Origin: CBDFGS01 sp965247255
Lineage (GTDB): Bacteria; Chloroflexota; Dehalococcoidia; Lucifugimonadales; CAUZJF01
DNA length: 64,000 bases
NCBI GenBank assembly: GCA_965247255.1
Contig: CBDFGS010000011.1
Coordinates: 454,409 to 518,408, forward strand
Direction of reading: 5' to 3'
Shown here: piece by piece, positions 18,876 to 31,500 of the stretch
Numbering within the stretch: the first letter of the stretch is position 1
Layout of the letters: each line of letters begins with the position of its first letter
Position numbers and translations under genes: made by a program
Notes under the pieces: generated by a model
What the model was told of the DNA's origin: nothing
Seen by the model: only the letters and a program-made list of their open reading frames with translations
The model's database searches: none

Positions 18876-19292
18876 GTGGCACCGCGACAAGCTCACAGCG
18901 GCCAAATTCGCGCGGCATCAGATACCCTGCCGAGTTCAGACAGACCAGATCGTACTCCACCTCGCGCGCCGGTAGAGTACGAAGAGCTTTCCAGGCTGCA
19001 CGAGGCGGCGACTGGAAGGATCGAGGAGTTGGAGTCGCGCGTGAGAAGCCTGGCGCAGCAGTTGAGCGGGCGCAGCGTCGACGCAGCTTCTCGCGTAGAT
19101 AATGATCGGACGGCGCGCGATGACTCCGGGGAACAGGTCAGGATACAGCTCTCGTCGCTGGCCCAACGGCTGTCCCTAGCGCGGGGAGAGCTCAATGGAG
19201 CAGAGTTGGAAGATGGCGGGAGCCCGCGACGCAGGAGGCGTTGGGGACGCAGGCGATGGTGGATGGCGTGGCGTCGTCGTAAGCGGCGCTGA
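18876..19292 (+). CDS. small coiled-coil protein with Arg/Trp-rich tail
   Basis: About 138 residues, family not recognised. After a polar ~30-residue start, residues ~33-115 form two heptad-like helices (EELSRLHEAATGRIEELESR and VRIQLSSLAQRLSLARGEL), predicted coiled coil. The last ~22 residues are almost entirely Arg and Trp (RRRRRWGRRRWW...WRRRKRR), suited to binding nucleic acid or a membrane surface. GTG 18876 has GGAGGG upstream. A coding function is supported by the coiled-coil pattern and ribosome site but not by homology. Confidence 0.5.
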   Translation: MAPRQAHSGQIRAASDTLPSSDRPDRTPPRAPVEYEELSRLHEAATGRIEELESRVRSLAQQLSGRSVDAASRVDNDRTARDDSGEQVRIQLSSLAQRLSLARGELNGAELEDGGSPRRRRRWGRRRWWMAWRRRKRR

Positions 19293-19406
19293 TCCCCGAA
19301 CGCCAGGGCCCGCCCAACCACGACCCGAGGCGATTCCTACCACTGTCGAGCGGCTCCGGACCTCGGCCGCTTTCCGTGTCAGACTCGCACGCCAGCCGTG
19401 TGCTGG

Positions 19407-20174
19407 CTACTCCCCACGCGACCTCGTCGCAGGAGCCGTCCGCGTCTGCGCCCCCGCGCGCACCATTCGGAGGCGTCCCAGGTTCAAGTTGCGCCATGGC
19501 CGCCACCCCATCAGCGTTATCGGCGACAGGAACAGGACTACCGCCTCCGCTACGGTGGCCAGGCCTATCGCCATCGTCGCGTCGAAGAAGAACGCCTGGG
19601 GGAACATGGCGATCAGGAAGTCGCGGCTCGGGTCGAGCTGCCACAAATCGTTGCTGAAGCTGACCAGGTGGAATGCGAGGAACACCTGCTCGAACCCTAT
19701 CAGCGAGGCGACCCCGGCCACGACCACGAGCCCTATGGTTGCTATCCCGCCGACCCCCGCATATCGCACGATGTCCCTGTAGCTCCGGATACCTCTCACT
19801 CCCAAGAACGCCGCGGCGAACGCGAGCAAGTATAGACCGCTAAGAAGCTGCGCCGCGTATACCCCCCGCACCAGTCCCTTGACGTCCTTCATGTGGTCGA
19901 CCTCGCGCTGGCTGTAGATGCTGCGGAGGACGCCCCTGACCGCAACGCGAACGTCCAGCAGGTCCTGGTCGTCGTTGAAATACTCCCTGATCTGACGCCC
20001 GGCCGAGATAAGCTCGCTCCGCTCGATGCCGGTCCGCGCCGGAATGTCATACCGGTCGAAACCGTAGCTGTAGAGCACGGGAGCGTTTACGACAAGGCGC
20101 ACGTTGGTCGCAATTAGAAAGAGCGGTATGGCTACGACGAAGACCGCAACCGGCAGCCGCATTAGAGCCTTCAT
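19407..20174 (-). CDS. DUF1461 (TIGR01906) integral membrane protein
   Basis: A membrane protein of about 255 residues. An N-terminal membrane segment is followed by an outside domain of ~90 residues containing the family's SQREVDHMKDVKGLV motif. Three further membrane segments follow, with FHLVSFSNDLWQLDPSRDFL between the last two. This arrangement is that of the DUF1461/TIGR01906 family, whose Gram-positive members include Lit-type lipoprotein intramolecular transacylases; enzymatic activity here is speculative. ATG 20174 is preferred over an open extension to 20219. Confidence 0.8.
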   Translation of the reverse strand: MKALMRLPVAVFVVAIPLFLIATNVRLVVNAPVLYSYGFDRYDIPARTGIERSELISAGRQIREYFNDDQDLLDVRVAVRGVLRSIYSQREVDHMKDVKGLVRGVYAAQLLSGLYLLAFAAAFLGVRGIRSYRDIVRYAGVGGIATIGLVVVAGVASLIGFEQVFLAFHLVSFSNDLWQLDPSRDFLIAMFPQAFFFDATMAIGLATVAEAVVLFLSPITLMGWRPWRNLNLGRLRMVRAGAQTRTAPATRSRGE

Positions 20175-20284
20175 GGAACTCAGTCTACCAGACAGGCCGA
20201 GCGTCATTGCCGGGCGCACCCGGCACCCATATAATCAACGCCACTCTCTGACGGTCAACAGAAGCAACACCGAGAGGCCTTAGC

Positions 20285-21073
20285 ATGAACAAGACGAACG
20301 AAGAGTTCCCCGCCACGTTCGAAGGGCTGATGACGCTGGTCCGGCGCCTGCGGGGGCCGAAAGGCTGTCCCTGGGACCGCGACCAGACATCCCAGTCCAT
20401 GAGACGCCACCTGCTGGAGGAGTCCTACGAGCTGATCGAAGCCATCGATGAGGGCGATGCCGCCAAGCTCAAAGAAGAGCTTGGGGACGTACTCTTCCAC
20501 CTCGCGTTCCAGGTCCATTTGGGTGGTGAGGGCGGGTCCTTTGGAGAACCGGAAGTTTTCCGTTCAGTGATCGACAAGCTCGTGCGCCGCCACCCCCACG
20601 TCTTCGGCGACGAGTCGGCTTCCAGCCCCGACGAGGCGATCAGCCGCTGGGACGCCGTCAAAACGAGCGAGCGAGGCGGGGCCCCGGGGTCGATCCTGGA
20701 CACAGTTCCCAAAGCCTCCCCTGCGCTCTTCTACGCCCAGGTCCTCCAGGAGCGGGCGGCGCGCATCGGCTTCGACTGGGAAGATGTCCAGGGGGTGCTA
20801 GGGAAGGTCGCGGAGGAGCTGGAAGAGCTGCGAGACGCCGAGACAGCGGAGCAGCGCGAGGGGGAGCTGGGCGACATCCTTTTCTCGATAGTCAACCTCA
20901 GCCGTTGGCTCGACCTGGACGCTGAGGCGGCCCTTCGCGGCGCGGACGAGCGCTTTCGCCGGAGGTTCCAGCGGATGGAGCAGCTCAGCCGAGACGGCGG
21001 CGCCTCCCTCGGGGAGATGAGCCTCGACGGGAAAGAGGCGCTATGGCAACAGGCGAAGGGCCAGGTGGGGTAG
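20285..21073 (+). CDS. mazG: nucleoside triphosphate pyrophosphohydrolase MazG
   Basis: A house-cleaning NTP pyrophosphatase of 262 residues with tandem MazG domains. The N-terminal domain has LRGPKGCPWDRDQT, EESYELIEAIDEGD and KEELGDVLFHLAFQ, with the EExxE...ExxD metal-binding residues. The C-terminal repeat has EELEELRDAE...EGELGDILFSIVN. Length and motif order match E. coli MazG. GAGAGG precedes ATG. It cleaves (d)NTPs to monophosphates and may limit mutagenic or alarmone nucleotides. It stands alone, converging with the MFS gene. Confidence 0.93.
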   Translation: MNKTNEEFPATFEGLMTLVRRLRGPKGCPWDRDQTSQSMRRHLLEESYELIEAIDEGDAAKLKEELGDVLFHLAFQVHLGGEGGSFGEPEVFRSVIDKLVRRHPHVFGDESASSPDEAISRWDAVKTSERGGAPGSILDTVPKASPALFYAQVLQERAARIGFDWEDVQGVLGKVAEELEELRDAETAEQREGELGDILFSIVNLSRWLDLDAEAALRGADERFRRRFQRMEQLSRDGGASLGEMSLDGKEALWQQAKGQVG

Positions 21074-21082
21074 GGGCGCTTC

Positions 21083-22492
21083 CTACTCGGCCCGCTCGCC
21101 GAAGGCGCGAAGCTCCGGGAACCTGACCGCTACTATTGCCACGTAGACCCCGAGCAAGCCCGCTCCGACGAGGGTCGCCAGTGGCGCTCCCCAAAGTCCG
21201 GCGAGAGCTCCTGACGCGGCACCGCCAAGGAGCAGCGAGCCGAGCATCATGGCAGCAATGGACGAGACGCGACTGCGAAGCTCGTCCGGAATCACCGATT
21301 GAATGGTGGCCGTGCTCACCGCGAAGAAGGATGAGGTCGTCCCCGCCAGTACCATAAGGAACGGCGTCGCCGTGATGAGCGTTTCCGTTTGCGAGAACAT
21401 CGCCGCTGCCAGGGCGGCGACCGCTAGAGAAACGATCATGAAGCGCCCTTTGTACCGAATGTCTCCGAGCGTGGCCACCGCCAGGCCTCCCAGCAACCCG
21501 CCGATCCCGATTACGGATATGAGCAGGCCGAGCCCGGAGGGGCCGACTGCGAAGACTTCGGACGCATATGTGGGCATCAGGCTGTGGACGAACGGCATGA
21601 CCAGCAGGGAGGGCGCCGCACCCAGCAGCATTACCGCGAGTAAGACCGGCTGATTGCGCACGTATCTGGCCGCCTCAACCAGGCCCGGCGGCTCCTTTCC
21701 GGAGCGCTCCCGCCGCCCCGACGTTAGATCGGGGCTCATGCCTACTGCAGCCAACGCGGCCACGACTGCTAGGCCGGCGCCTGCTGCCAGGGTTGTCCCG
21801 GGCCCAAGGTACACGATCATCACGCCAGCTGCCGCCGGCACCACGAGACGCGTAGCGTTGAACGCCAGTATGTTGAGCGCGAAGGCGTTCACCAGACTGC
21901 TCTTGGGTACTATGCTGGGTACGAGGGCGATTTTGGTAATGTCTGCCACTGCCATCGATACCCCGGTCGCCGCCGCGAACACGAAGATGTGCCACGTCTC
22001 GGTGAGGCCCAGTGCGACGACAACGGCAAAGATGCTGGTTAGCGCCGCCTGATAAAGCGGCACGACCGCCAGCACCCGTCGCCGGTCCCAGCGGTCCGCA
22101 ACGTAGCCTGCCAGAGGCGCGGCCAGCGCGAACGGCAACATCTGCATTCCGAGGGCGAGGCTTGTCAGAAAAGGCGACCTTGTCAGATAGTAGGTCAGCC
22201 AGCCGATCGTAAGCTGCTGCGCCCAGAAAGCGCCGGCTGTCGCCACGGTGTGAAACCACAGGAGCAGGAAGCCCTTGTAACGAAGCGATTGGAGGGGGTG
22301 GACGCGGACGTGAATCGATATCGGCCGCGGCCGGAATGCGCTGCGCGGCAAGCGCCGCCAGCGCGGCTGCGATGGCGCTTCCCGGACCGCGACATCGGGT
22401 GCGCCTGAAGGCGGCGCAGATCGGAGCGGCGGAGGCTGTACCGCCAGCCGCGGCTCTTTGATCGTCTGTTCTGATGTGTCGACGATGGCCAT
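21083..22492 (-). CDS. MFS transporter (12 TM, exporter-like)
   Basis: A major facilitator of 469 residues with a ~65-residue polar N-terminal tail, then about twelve membrane segments. The first loop contains PLAGYVADRWDRRRVLAV, the canonical motif A between TM2 and TM3. It resembles the DHA3/EntS-like group of multidrug and siderophore exporters (N-terminal LRYKGFLLLWFHTVATAGAFW). AGGAC precedes ATG 22492. Substrate unknown. The unusually long basic, proline-rich N-terminal tail is cytoplasmic. Confidence 0.88.
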   Translation of the reverse strand: MAIVDTSEQTIKEPRLAVQPPPLRSAPPSGAPDVAVREAPSQPRWRRLPRSAFRPRPISIHVRVHPLQSLRYKGFLLLWFHTVATAGAFWAQQLTIGWLTYYLTRSPFLTSLALGMQMLPFALAAPLAGYVADRWDRRRVLAVVPLYQAALTSIFAVVVALGLTETWHIFVFAAATGVSMAVADITKIALVPSIVPKSSLVNAFALNILAFNATRLVVPAAAGVMIVYLGPGTTLAAGAGLAVVAALAAVGMSPDLTSGRRERSGKEPPGLVEAARYVRNQPVLLAVMLLGAAPSLLVMPFVHSLMPTYASEVFAVGPSGLGLLISVIGIGGLLGGLAVATLGDIRYKGRFMIVSLAVAALAAAMFSQTETLITATPFLMVLAGTTSSFFAVSTATIQSVIPDELRSRVSSIAAMMLGSLLLGGAASGALAGLWGAPLATLVGAGLLGVYVAIVAVRFPELRAFGERAE

Positions 22493-22827
22493 CTCGAAGT
22501 CCTGTTATCGGGTTGGGCGATTCCCTCCGCCCGAAATTACATGATACCACGAACATGAAGTGTTATTCATGAGTTAAAAGGTCAGTTTCGGGACCAATGT
22601 TCTTCCAGGGCAAGATGGCTAACCGTCGGAATTTAGTCCGCTGATTCATCCTCGTAGCGACGAGGCGTTACGACCACTGTGAAGGTGCCTTCAGAGCACG
22701 GAATCTTGATTGAATCGTCGGCCTGAGAGAGATAAGGTGGCGCGGCGAGAATAAGCGAATGAACGAGGGTATTGATGCGGATGCGCACCCGGCGGTTATC
22801 GGGACCCGCAGCGTAGGCGGGCGGACG

Positions 22828-24996
<2,169 letters not shown>

Positions 24997-25084
24997 AAGC
25001 GCCGTCACGTCTACTCATGACTGTCACATGGCGCCGCTGATTCTAAGCCGCTGCGTGGCTAGGCCACCCGCGACCGCGTTTAGG

Positions 25085-25103
25085 AGCCCCCCCCCCCGGG
25101 GCT
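25085..25103 (+). terminator. short GC hairpin with C11 tract after recQ
   Basis: AGCCCC (25085-25090) can pair with GGGGCT (25098-25103) across a run of C. No T tract follows, so it may be only a weak terminator or a homopolymer of uncertain length. Confidence 0.2.
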
Positions 25104-25197
25104 ACGGTGATAATCCCGCCTTGAGCGGTCCCATGTGTGGCTGATACCGCCTTAATTCAGACTCGCCCTCCCGGCATGATCGACCACGACCGTCAAG

Positions 25198-26034
25198 TCA
25201 ATGAAGCGTCCAATCGTACCGAGGTTTCCAGCCGAGCATACGCTGCGCCTTTTCCGTGCTGATGACGCTGGAACGGCCCCGGAGCTGTCCGCGAATCTCC
25301 ACGGTGTCCCCGAAGTTTTCCTTGATTAAGTCGACGGTAGGCTCACCCAGGCGGGTCGAGGGCTGAGCGATGAGGAACGCCTCGTGGCCCTGGATGTCCG
25401 CTTCGAGGGCCGCCACGTGCGCCTCGGCAACGTCGCGAGGGTCGGCATACGCCCACATCACCAGCGTCAGTGGACTCTCAGGCGTGGGCGTGGGCCACGG
25501 GAACTCGGCCTGCTTCTCAGGGGGCACAACATTGGTGAACCGCAGACTGACAACCGAAGTTGCCGAACTGCGCGCGACCATCTGCCCGATGGTTTCGCCC
25601 ACCTGCTTCGACAGGCCGTAGGGCTCGAAGGGCATCATGGGGTGTTCTTCGTCGAGGGGCAGGTAAAGGGGGACAAACGCGGCCGCATCGTGCGCCCATC
25701 CCATGCCGAAGGCGCTCGATGAGAACACGACTCGCCTCAGGCCCTTATCCGCCGCAGCCGTCATCACGTTGAACGTGCTCAGCACGTTGTTCTCGAAAAT
25801 CTCGCCACTGTCGGCGCGTAATGGACCGGGGATGGCGCCCATGTGTATGACCGCCTCGGCCCCATCCAGCAGGCCGTTCACCATCTCCAATCGCGCGAGG
25901 TCGCCCTGCACGAACTCGGCCGAGAGCTCGGCGGCCGGCTCTTTGTCCGTGCCGACAACCTCATACCCACGCTCGAGGAGTAGCGTCACCACGCGCCTTC
26001 CGAGGCGCCCCGCCGCACCGGTCACAACTATCAT
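25198..26034 (-). CDS. NAD-dependent epimerase/dehydratase family protein
   Basis: An extended SDR of 278 residues. It begins MIVVTGAAGRLGRRV (NAD fingerprint), with VIHMGAIPGP, VFSSSAFGMG and the catalytic YGLSK tetrad residues. Length and the SLRFTNVVPPEK segment resemble uronate dehydrogenase-like members. ATG 26034 has GGAGG eight bases upstream, excluding the longer frame to 26055. The next gene downstream of the shared promoter region is a sugar hydrolase-like TIM barrel on the same strand, 107 bases upstream of this one, suggesting a joint role in sugar or uronate use. Confidence 0.85.
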   Translation of the reverse strand: MIVVTGAAGRLGRRVVTLLLERGYEVVGTDKEPAAELSAEFVQGDLARLEMVNGLLDGAEAVIHMGAIPGPLRADSGEIFENNVLSTFNVMTAAADKGLRRVVFSSSAFGMGWAHDAAAFVPLYLPLDEEHPMMPFEPYGLSKQVGETIGQMVARSSATSVVSLRFTNVVPPEKQAEFPWPTPTPESPLTLVMWAYADPRDVAEAHVAALEADIQGHEAFLIAQPSTRLGEPTVDLIKENFGDTVEIRGQLRGRSSVISTEKAQRMLGWKPRYDWTLH

Positions 26035-26140
26035 CAAACACCCTCCTGCAATCACGTGCCGGGCCAGCGGCCCTACGGCGTGGCCGGGCCATCGGTACGT
26101 TGCTCATTCCAACTTCCTTAAAGCGCTATCCTCGAGGGAA

Positions 26141-27592
26141 CTACCGAAGGCCGGTGGGATACGGCCCGTACTCAACGTCGATCTCGACCTCCTCCACGGT
26201 AACGTCTCCCACCAGGCCTGCGGGCCTCTCTTCCAGCGTGATCTGAAGCACGTTTCGGCCCTTCTTGGGCCGCACGTAGTCGAGCGCGAACTCGAGCCAC
26301 ATCGTGATCCCCTGGTCGGCATATCTGCGCGTGCACTTCTCTTCCGCCAGGGACTCGCCGTTTATCAGCACAGCAAACCTGTCGGCCGACACCGTGTTGT
26401 GAATGTTGATCCTGAGCGCGACCCTGGAAACGCGGTCCGCCGCAGCTTCAAGGTCGTCGGAGAAATAGAATGGCACCTCGTGCGGTCTGCCGACGTCGGC
26501 GAAACGGATCTCCAGGGGCAATATCGCGCCGTATCCTTGCTCGTCGGCAACCTGCGAGCGCCTGCGTAGCACATAGCGTTTGTCGCCTCGCCTGACCAGG
26601 TCGGGGTCGTTCAACTCGCTCAGGATGCTTCGCTCGACATTGCCCAGCGGCCAGTGCATCGCCCATGTGTACAGGCCGTCGACCCCCATGTCCCAGAGGT
26701 TGGCGGCCGCTGCTCGAACGATCTCCGGGGTGGGGTATATTCTGGCGTCCGAGCCGGTCGCCGGGCTGTGAACATAGTGTTGTAGCATCCCGTACGTCGA
26801 CACCTCGGCGTCGTGAGACGCGCCGATGAGCCAATCGATGGGCATGTCCGCGTCGATATCGCTATAGATGTATAGGAGCGGCACCACGTAGTCCACCAGG
26901 CCCTCTCTCAGCCACGCCTTCACGTCCAGACCCTGGGCGAGGTTCATCGCTTCGGTCGGGTAGACTCGCGCGCCGATCTCACCGGCCCTATCCGGCCTGC
27001 CGCGCACCATGTTGGCGACTCTTCGGACGAGCTCGGTTATAGTCGGGGTGTATTCGGCGACGTCCTCCGGCCTGAGCCAGAAGTCCATGCCACCCGGGGC
27101 GGCCGCGAAGTCGAGCTCCACGCCCTCGACGTCGTATCTCGTGGCCAGCTCCTCGAGCAAAGCGAAGGTGTGTTCCCGCGCCTCGGGACCGGCCAAGCCC
27201 GCGCCTCCGTTCGACAACGCCCACTCGGGGTGCCTGGTACGGAAGTTCGACATCCGAAGGCTGGCGAAGAAGTCGATACCCTTTTCGTGGGCGCGATCGA
27301 TCACGACGGCTAAGGGGTCCAGGCCGCGGTCGATAAGGCTCTGCATGTTGGCATAGGTCCGCCAGTGGTTATTCTGTAGGAAAGGCCTCGCGTCCACCCC
27401 GAAGCGCTTGCCGACGCGGGTGTCGTAGAACATCCCGTCGCCCCGGGCCACGCCGAACACTAGCGTGTCCACCCCGGTGCCGGCGACCTCATCGACCGGG
27501 CGCCAGGCGTCCTCCAGGCTCATGGGCGGCTCGAACACGAAGAAGTAGTAGTGGCGCGCGTCGTTGAAGTATATGGTCCTTCGTTTTCTCAC
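26141..27592 (-). CDS. glycosyl hydrolase-like TIM-barrel protein
   Basis: A 483-residue protein. Residues 1-340 form a TIM barrel of the glycosyl-hydrolase-like-10/alpha-amylase-clan type: SLRMSNFRTRHPEW, YDVEGVELDFAAAPGG (beta-strand 4 with E and D as candidate catalytic acids), VDYVVPLLYIYS and MGVDGLYTWAMHW. Residues ~370-483 are beta-rich, with NIHNTVSADRFAVLINGE and VLQITLEERPAG like a ligand-binding sandwich. No signal peptide. Substrate unknown. The ATG start overlaps nothing and begins MRKRRTIYFNDARHY. Confidence 0.65.
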   Translation of the reverse strand: MRKRRTIYFNDARHYYFFVFEPPMSLEDAWRPVDEVAGTGVDTLVFGVARGDGMFYDTRVGKRFGVDARPFLQNNHWRTYANMQSLIDRGLDPLAVVIDRAHEKGIDFFASLRMSNFRTRHPEWALSNGGAGLAGPEAREHTFALLEELATRYDVEGVELDFAAAPGGMDFWLRPEDVAEYTPTITELVRRVANMVRGRPDRAGEIGARVYPTEAMNLAQGLDVKAWLREGLVDYVVPLLYIYSDIDADMPIDWLIGASHDAEVSTYGMLQHYVHSPATGSDARIYPTPEIVRAAAANLWDMGVDGLYTWAMHWPLGNVERSILSELNDPDLVRRGDKRYVLRRRSQVADEQGYGAILPLEIRFADVGRPHEVPFYFSDDLEAAADRVSRVALRINIHNTVSADRFAVLINGESLAEEKCTRRYADQGITMWLEFALDYVRPKKGRNVLQITLEERPAGLVGDVTVEEVEIDVEYGPYPTGLR

Positions 27593-27739
27593 GTTGTGGC
27601 GTCTCCGGTTGGCGGGCCCGAGCCAAGGTCGGACGGGGAGTCCCCTCTGGCGCCCAGCGACCCATGCGTGCCCGCAGCGCGCTTTGGTCCGACCCTTGAG
27701 CGAAACAGCGGGTCTAGAGAGGCGTGCGCGGGGGGGAGC

Positions 27740-28144
27740 CTAGCACTGGACTTGCTGTCTAAGTATGCAGGGGAGGTTCTCGATGACTACGTATGTGAAT
27801 AGCGTGGCCATCGCTAGAAGCGACAGGCCGATCAAACCGAGCGTAATCCAGCCACCCCTCCGGACGTTGACCGTGATGGAAAAACGGTTCCTGTCGAGGG
27901 CGACTCCAACAGTGGTCAGGGACGCCAGGAGAGTCAGGAACCCGAGTATTGGCCCGAAGACGATGACAACGTCGAAAAGGTAGCTTAAGGTGGTGTGATC
28001 GCTACCTTCGTAGATCGCGTCGAATGGGTTCCAGGGGAGGGTGACTCCGATCTCATATTCGAGGACGTTGACGGCGATAAACAGCACGGGCACGACTAAG
28101 AGGGCGCCCCCGGCCGTGGTAGTCAGAGCGTTTTCGCGCTGCAT
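27740..28144 (-). CDS. hypothetical membrane protein, three TM segments
   Basis: A 134-residue protein not recognised by family. Membrane segments are at about residues 12-30, 56-80 and 99-122, with a short acidic outside loop (EYEIGVTLPWNPFDAIYEG) between the first two. A C-terminal CILRQQVQC carries two cysteines. It lies alone, pointing away from the pilin operon. Coding status is supported by the clean hydrophobic periodicity. Confidence 0.5.
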   Translation of the reverse strand: MQRENALTTTAGGALLVVPVLFIAVNVLEYEIGVTLPWNPFDAIYEGSDHTTLSYLFDVVIVFGPILGFLTLLASLTTVGVALDRNRFSITVNVRRGGWITLGLIGLSLLAMATLFTYVVIENLPCILRQQVQC

Positions 28145-28590
28145 TCAGCTCGCCTATCCGTCGTGCATCCGGCCGCCGGCGCTCGATTCGGCGCCTGTCA
28201 CAAGAGTAGCGATGCTCCATCGACCTGCGATATTCCAATAGCCCGGGGCGGTTCCGCGCATTATACAGCCCCCATGCTCGTTTTCTACAATATCGAAACA
28301 GCGTGGCGAGATTTCGTGCCCGCGGTGCCCTCTGGGCTTGATTGGCGTGGAGAGGGTGAGGCGAATGAGTAGCCCTTTGTTACTTCCGTAATCACCCCAA
28401 AGGGGGATGCGCCCAAGCTGCTTGCCGGAGACAATAGTGTGGGGACATCTTTGGGTCGGGCGTGCTGCGGGCCCGATCGATAACACACGCCCGAGACTGG
28501 ACAACTGAACGGACGAGCTTCGATGCACCTGACGGAAGCGGACGGATGCGACGCGCCGAGGGCGAAACTACCGGGGAGCCCGAGCTGAGA
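28145..28590. other. region upstream of the prepilin operon
   Basis: About 445 bases between divergent genes. It should carry the promoter of the three-gene surface operon, but I see no confident -35/-10 pair. A small CCCC-AAA-GGGG hairpin lies near 28396. Nothing else is recognised. Confidence 0.3.
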
Positions 28591-31500
28591 ATGAAGCGCA
28601 CTACCTTACACATGGCTAGGGCTGGTCTGAGCCCTGTAGCTTTGTGGATGCGGTCGTCGCTAGCGCAGCTTGCCCGATCGCAGGCCGGCGTGAGCCTTAT
28701 GGAGGTAGTGATCGCCGTGGCGCTGATGGGCGTCGTGATGACGGGGCTTGCGGCCGCCCTCGCCGCAGGGCTCCGAGCGGTCCTGATTGTCGAAGACCAG
28801 ACCGTGTCGACCAGTTTTGCGACGGCGCAACTCGAGGACACGTTATCTCAACCATACGTGGAACCCGCCGACTACGCAGTCGTGGCGCTTCCCGAGGGCT
28901 TTTCAGTCGCCTTTGATAATCTGGTCCTGAAGCCAACCCTTCTCTCCCGCATTACGGCCATCCTGTCAGATGCTACGAGGGAGCTGATCCGGATCACGAC
29001 GCACAAAGTGAACGAGGCGTTCGTGGCGTCGCCTCCCAAACTGCTGCTATCTCAGCGGGACTTCAGGTGGTACCAGAACCTCGATGCCGTGACCCCTGTC
29101 ACGGCGTTGGCGGCCGAGAACACCGCCCACACCGTCAGTGGCGTCGGCGACGTCGTCAGGCTAAGGATGAATGTAGAGATCGACCGGTTTCCGATTACCG
29201 CGGGCGAGAAGAGTTTCAAGCTCCAGTATGCGACCAGCACGGACGGTCCCTGGGCTAACTTCGGCTCTTCAGCTTCTACGACTGCTACGTGGCGGGGTTT
29301 CGACAACCCGAGTGTCGTTGACGGAGCGACGCTAAACGCGACCCCCTTGCTCGCGGAATCCGACGTCGCCCAGAGCTACGAAGAGGGGAATCCATCCGCG
29401 CTTAACCCGAATTCCATAGCAGTAAGCGAGTGGGCGGAATGGGACTGGGTCGTGCGGGAGAACGGCGCCGCCTTCAACACGAGCTATTTCTTCCGCATGG
29501 TCAACGCGGACGGCACGCCTTTCGAGAGCTACACGCGATTTCCGCAGCTCATCAGGTCGTCTCCGGTTACCCTCGACCAGTTCGACTATCGATGGTTCGC
29601 GAACGCGGACGCGCTGACGCCCGGCACCGCGCTGGCCGCTCTGCGCACTCCCTTTGCAGCGACCACACACGGCGACGTCTATCGTGTTCGTATGAACGTT
29701 GGAGTCGACGGCGTCGATCTGAGCGCCGGCACGCAGGCGTTCAAGCTGCAATACGCGACCAGCACCCTGGGCCCATGGAGCGAAGTTGGCGCGCCCGGCT
29801 CAGGGGCAACCTGGCGTGGCTTCGACAACGCTACCTCTAGCGACGGCGCTACCCTGCCGGGCCTGTCGCTACCCACCTCCGATATCGTGGCGTCGTATGA
29901 GGAAGCCAACCCTTCAGCACTCAACCCTAATACCGTTCTGGTTAACCAGCGAGGTGAATGGGACTGGGTCCTCCAGGACAACCAAGCACCGGATAGCACC
30001 ACTTTCTTCTTCCGCATGGTCAGGGCCGACGGATCCACTTTCGGCAGCTACACTCGCTACCCACAGCTAACTACGCCGCCTGCGGTTGTGCTTGCTCAAG
30101 AGGACTTTCGCTGGTTCGACAACGCGGACTCGCCGACTCCCGGCGCGGCTCGCGCCACTGAGAACACCGCGCTGGCGGGTGTGGACCAGGGCGGGTTGCT
30201 GCGGCTTCGGATGAATGTCGGGGCGACCGCAGCGGGAATCGCAGCCGGCGTCGAGTCCTTCAAGCTCCAATACGCGACCAGCACCAGCGGTCCATGGAGT
30301 GACGTGGGCGCCGTCGGATCCACCTCGACGTGGAGGGGTTTCGACAATCCCACGACCGCCGACGGGGTGCTTATCACCGGGTTACTCCTCACCACCTCTA
30401 CCGTAGCGGAGACGTACGAGGAGCAGAACCCCTCGGCCGCTAACCCGAATCAGATCGACGCCGGGGATCGCGCCGAGTGGGACTGGGTCGTCGAGAACAA
30501 CGGGGCCGAGCCTCTCATTAGCTACTTCTTCCGCATGGTCAAGGCGGATGGGACGCCGCTGGACGCCTACACTCGCTTCCCTGAGCTGACCACCACTGCC
30601 GCGGGGAACTCTCAGAAGGACTACCGGTGGTACAAGAACCGCAATCACCAGAACCCCATAGAGTCTCTGGGCGCCGAGAACTCATCTATCAGCGGCGTGA
30701 CGCCTCTCACGGTGGTCCGGTTACGCATGAACCTGTCCGCGACCGGCGCGGCACTGGTAGCCGGCAGCAGCGTGTTCAAGGTCCAGTATGCTACGTCTAC
30801 AGGGGGACCGTGGCGCGACGTGGGCGCGGTCGGGTCCGGGGAGATCTGGCGAGGCTTCGACAACTCCCTCATCGTGGACGGCACATCGCTCACCACGCTG
30901 CTCCTGACCGCCTCGGACGTGCTCGAGACCTACGAGGAGGCCAACCCGTCTCTGGCGAATCCCAACACCATCCCTACCGGGCAGGAAGGTGAGTGGGACT
31001 GGGTCCTGCAGAACAATAGCGCGCCCGCTGACACCTATTTCTTCCGATTGGTGGATGGCGACGGGACGCCGCTGGACACGTATACGCTTTTCCCAGAGCT
31101 GAGCACGGTCGAGCCGGCCCTTACGCAGCGGGACTATCGCTGGTATGACAATATCGACGCGCTAACCCCGACCACTGCGCTTGCGGCCGAGAACACGTCT
31201 TCAACCGGAGCGACGCCCGGCGCGGTGTTCCGGATTCGCATGAACGTGGAGGCATCTGGGGTAGAACTTCCCGCGGGCGCTCAGTCCTTTAAGCTCCAGT
31301 TCGCCGTCACCACTACCGGACCGTGGACGGACGTGGGCGGCGCTGCGTCGACGACGATCTGGACCGGGTTCGACAACGGCAGCGTCACCGACGGCGCGAC
31401 CATAACTACGCTCCTATCTTCATCGGACGTGGCAGAGTCATACGAGGAGGAGAACCCGTCGGCGCTGAACCCGAACGCCCTCTCGGCAACTACAACTGAC

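Noticed and set aside
28462..28590. Upstream extension of the giant prepilin gene
   Set aside because: The frame is open to 28462, but the extra residues are polar and would make an over-long prepilin leader.
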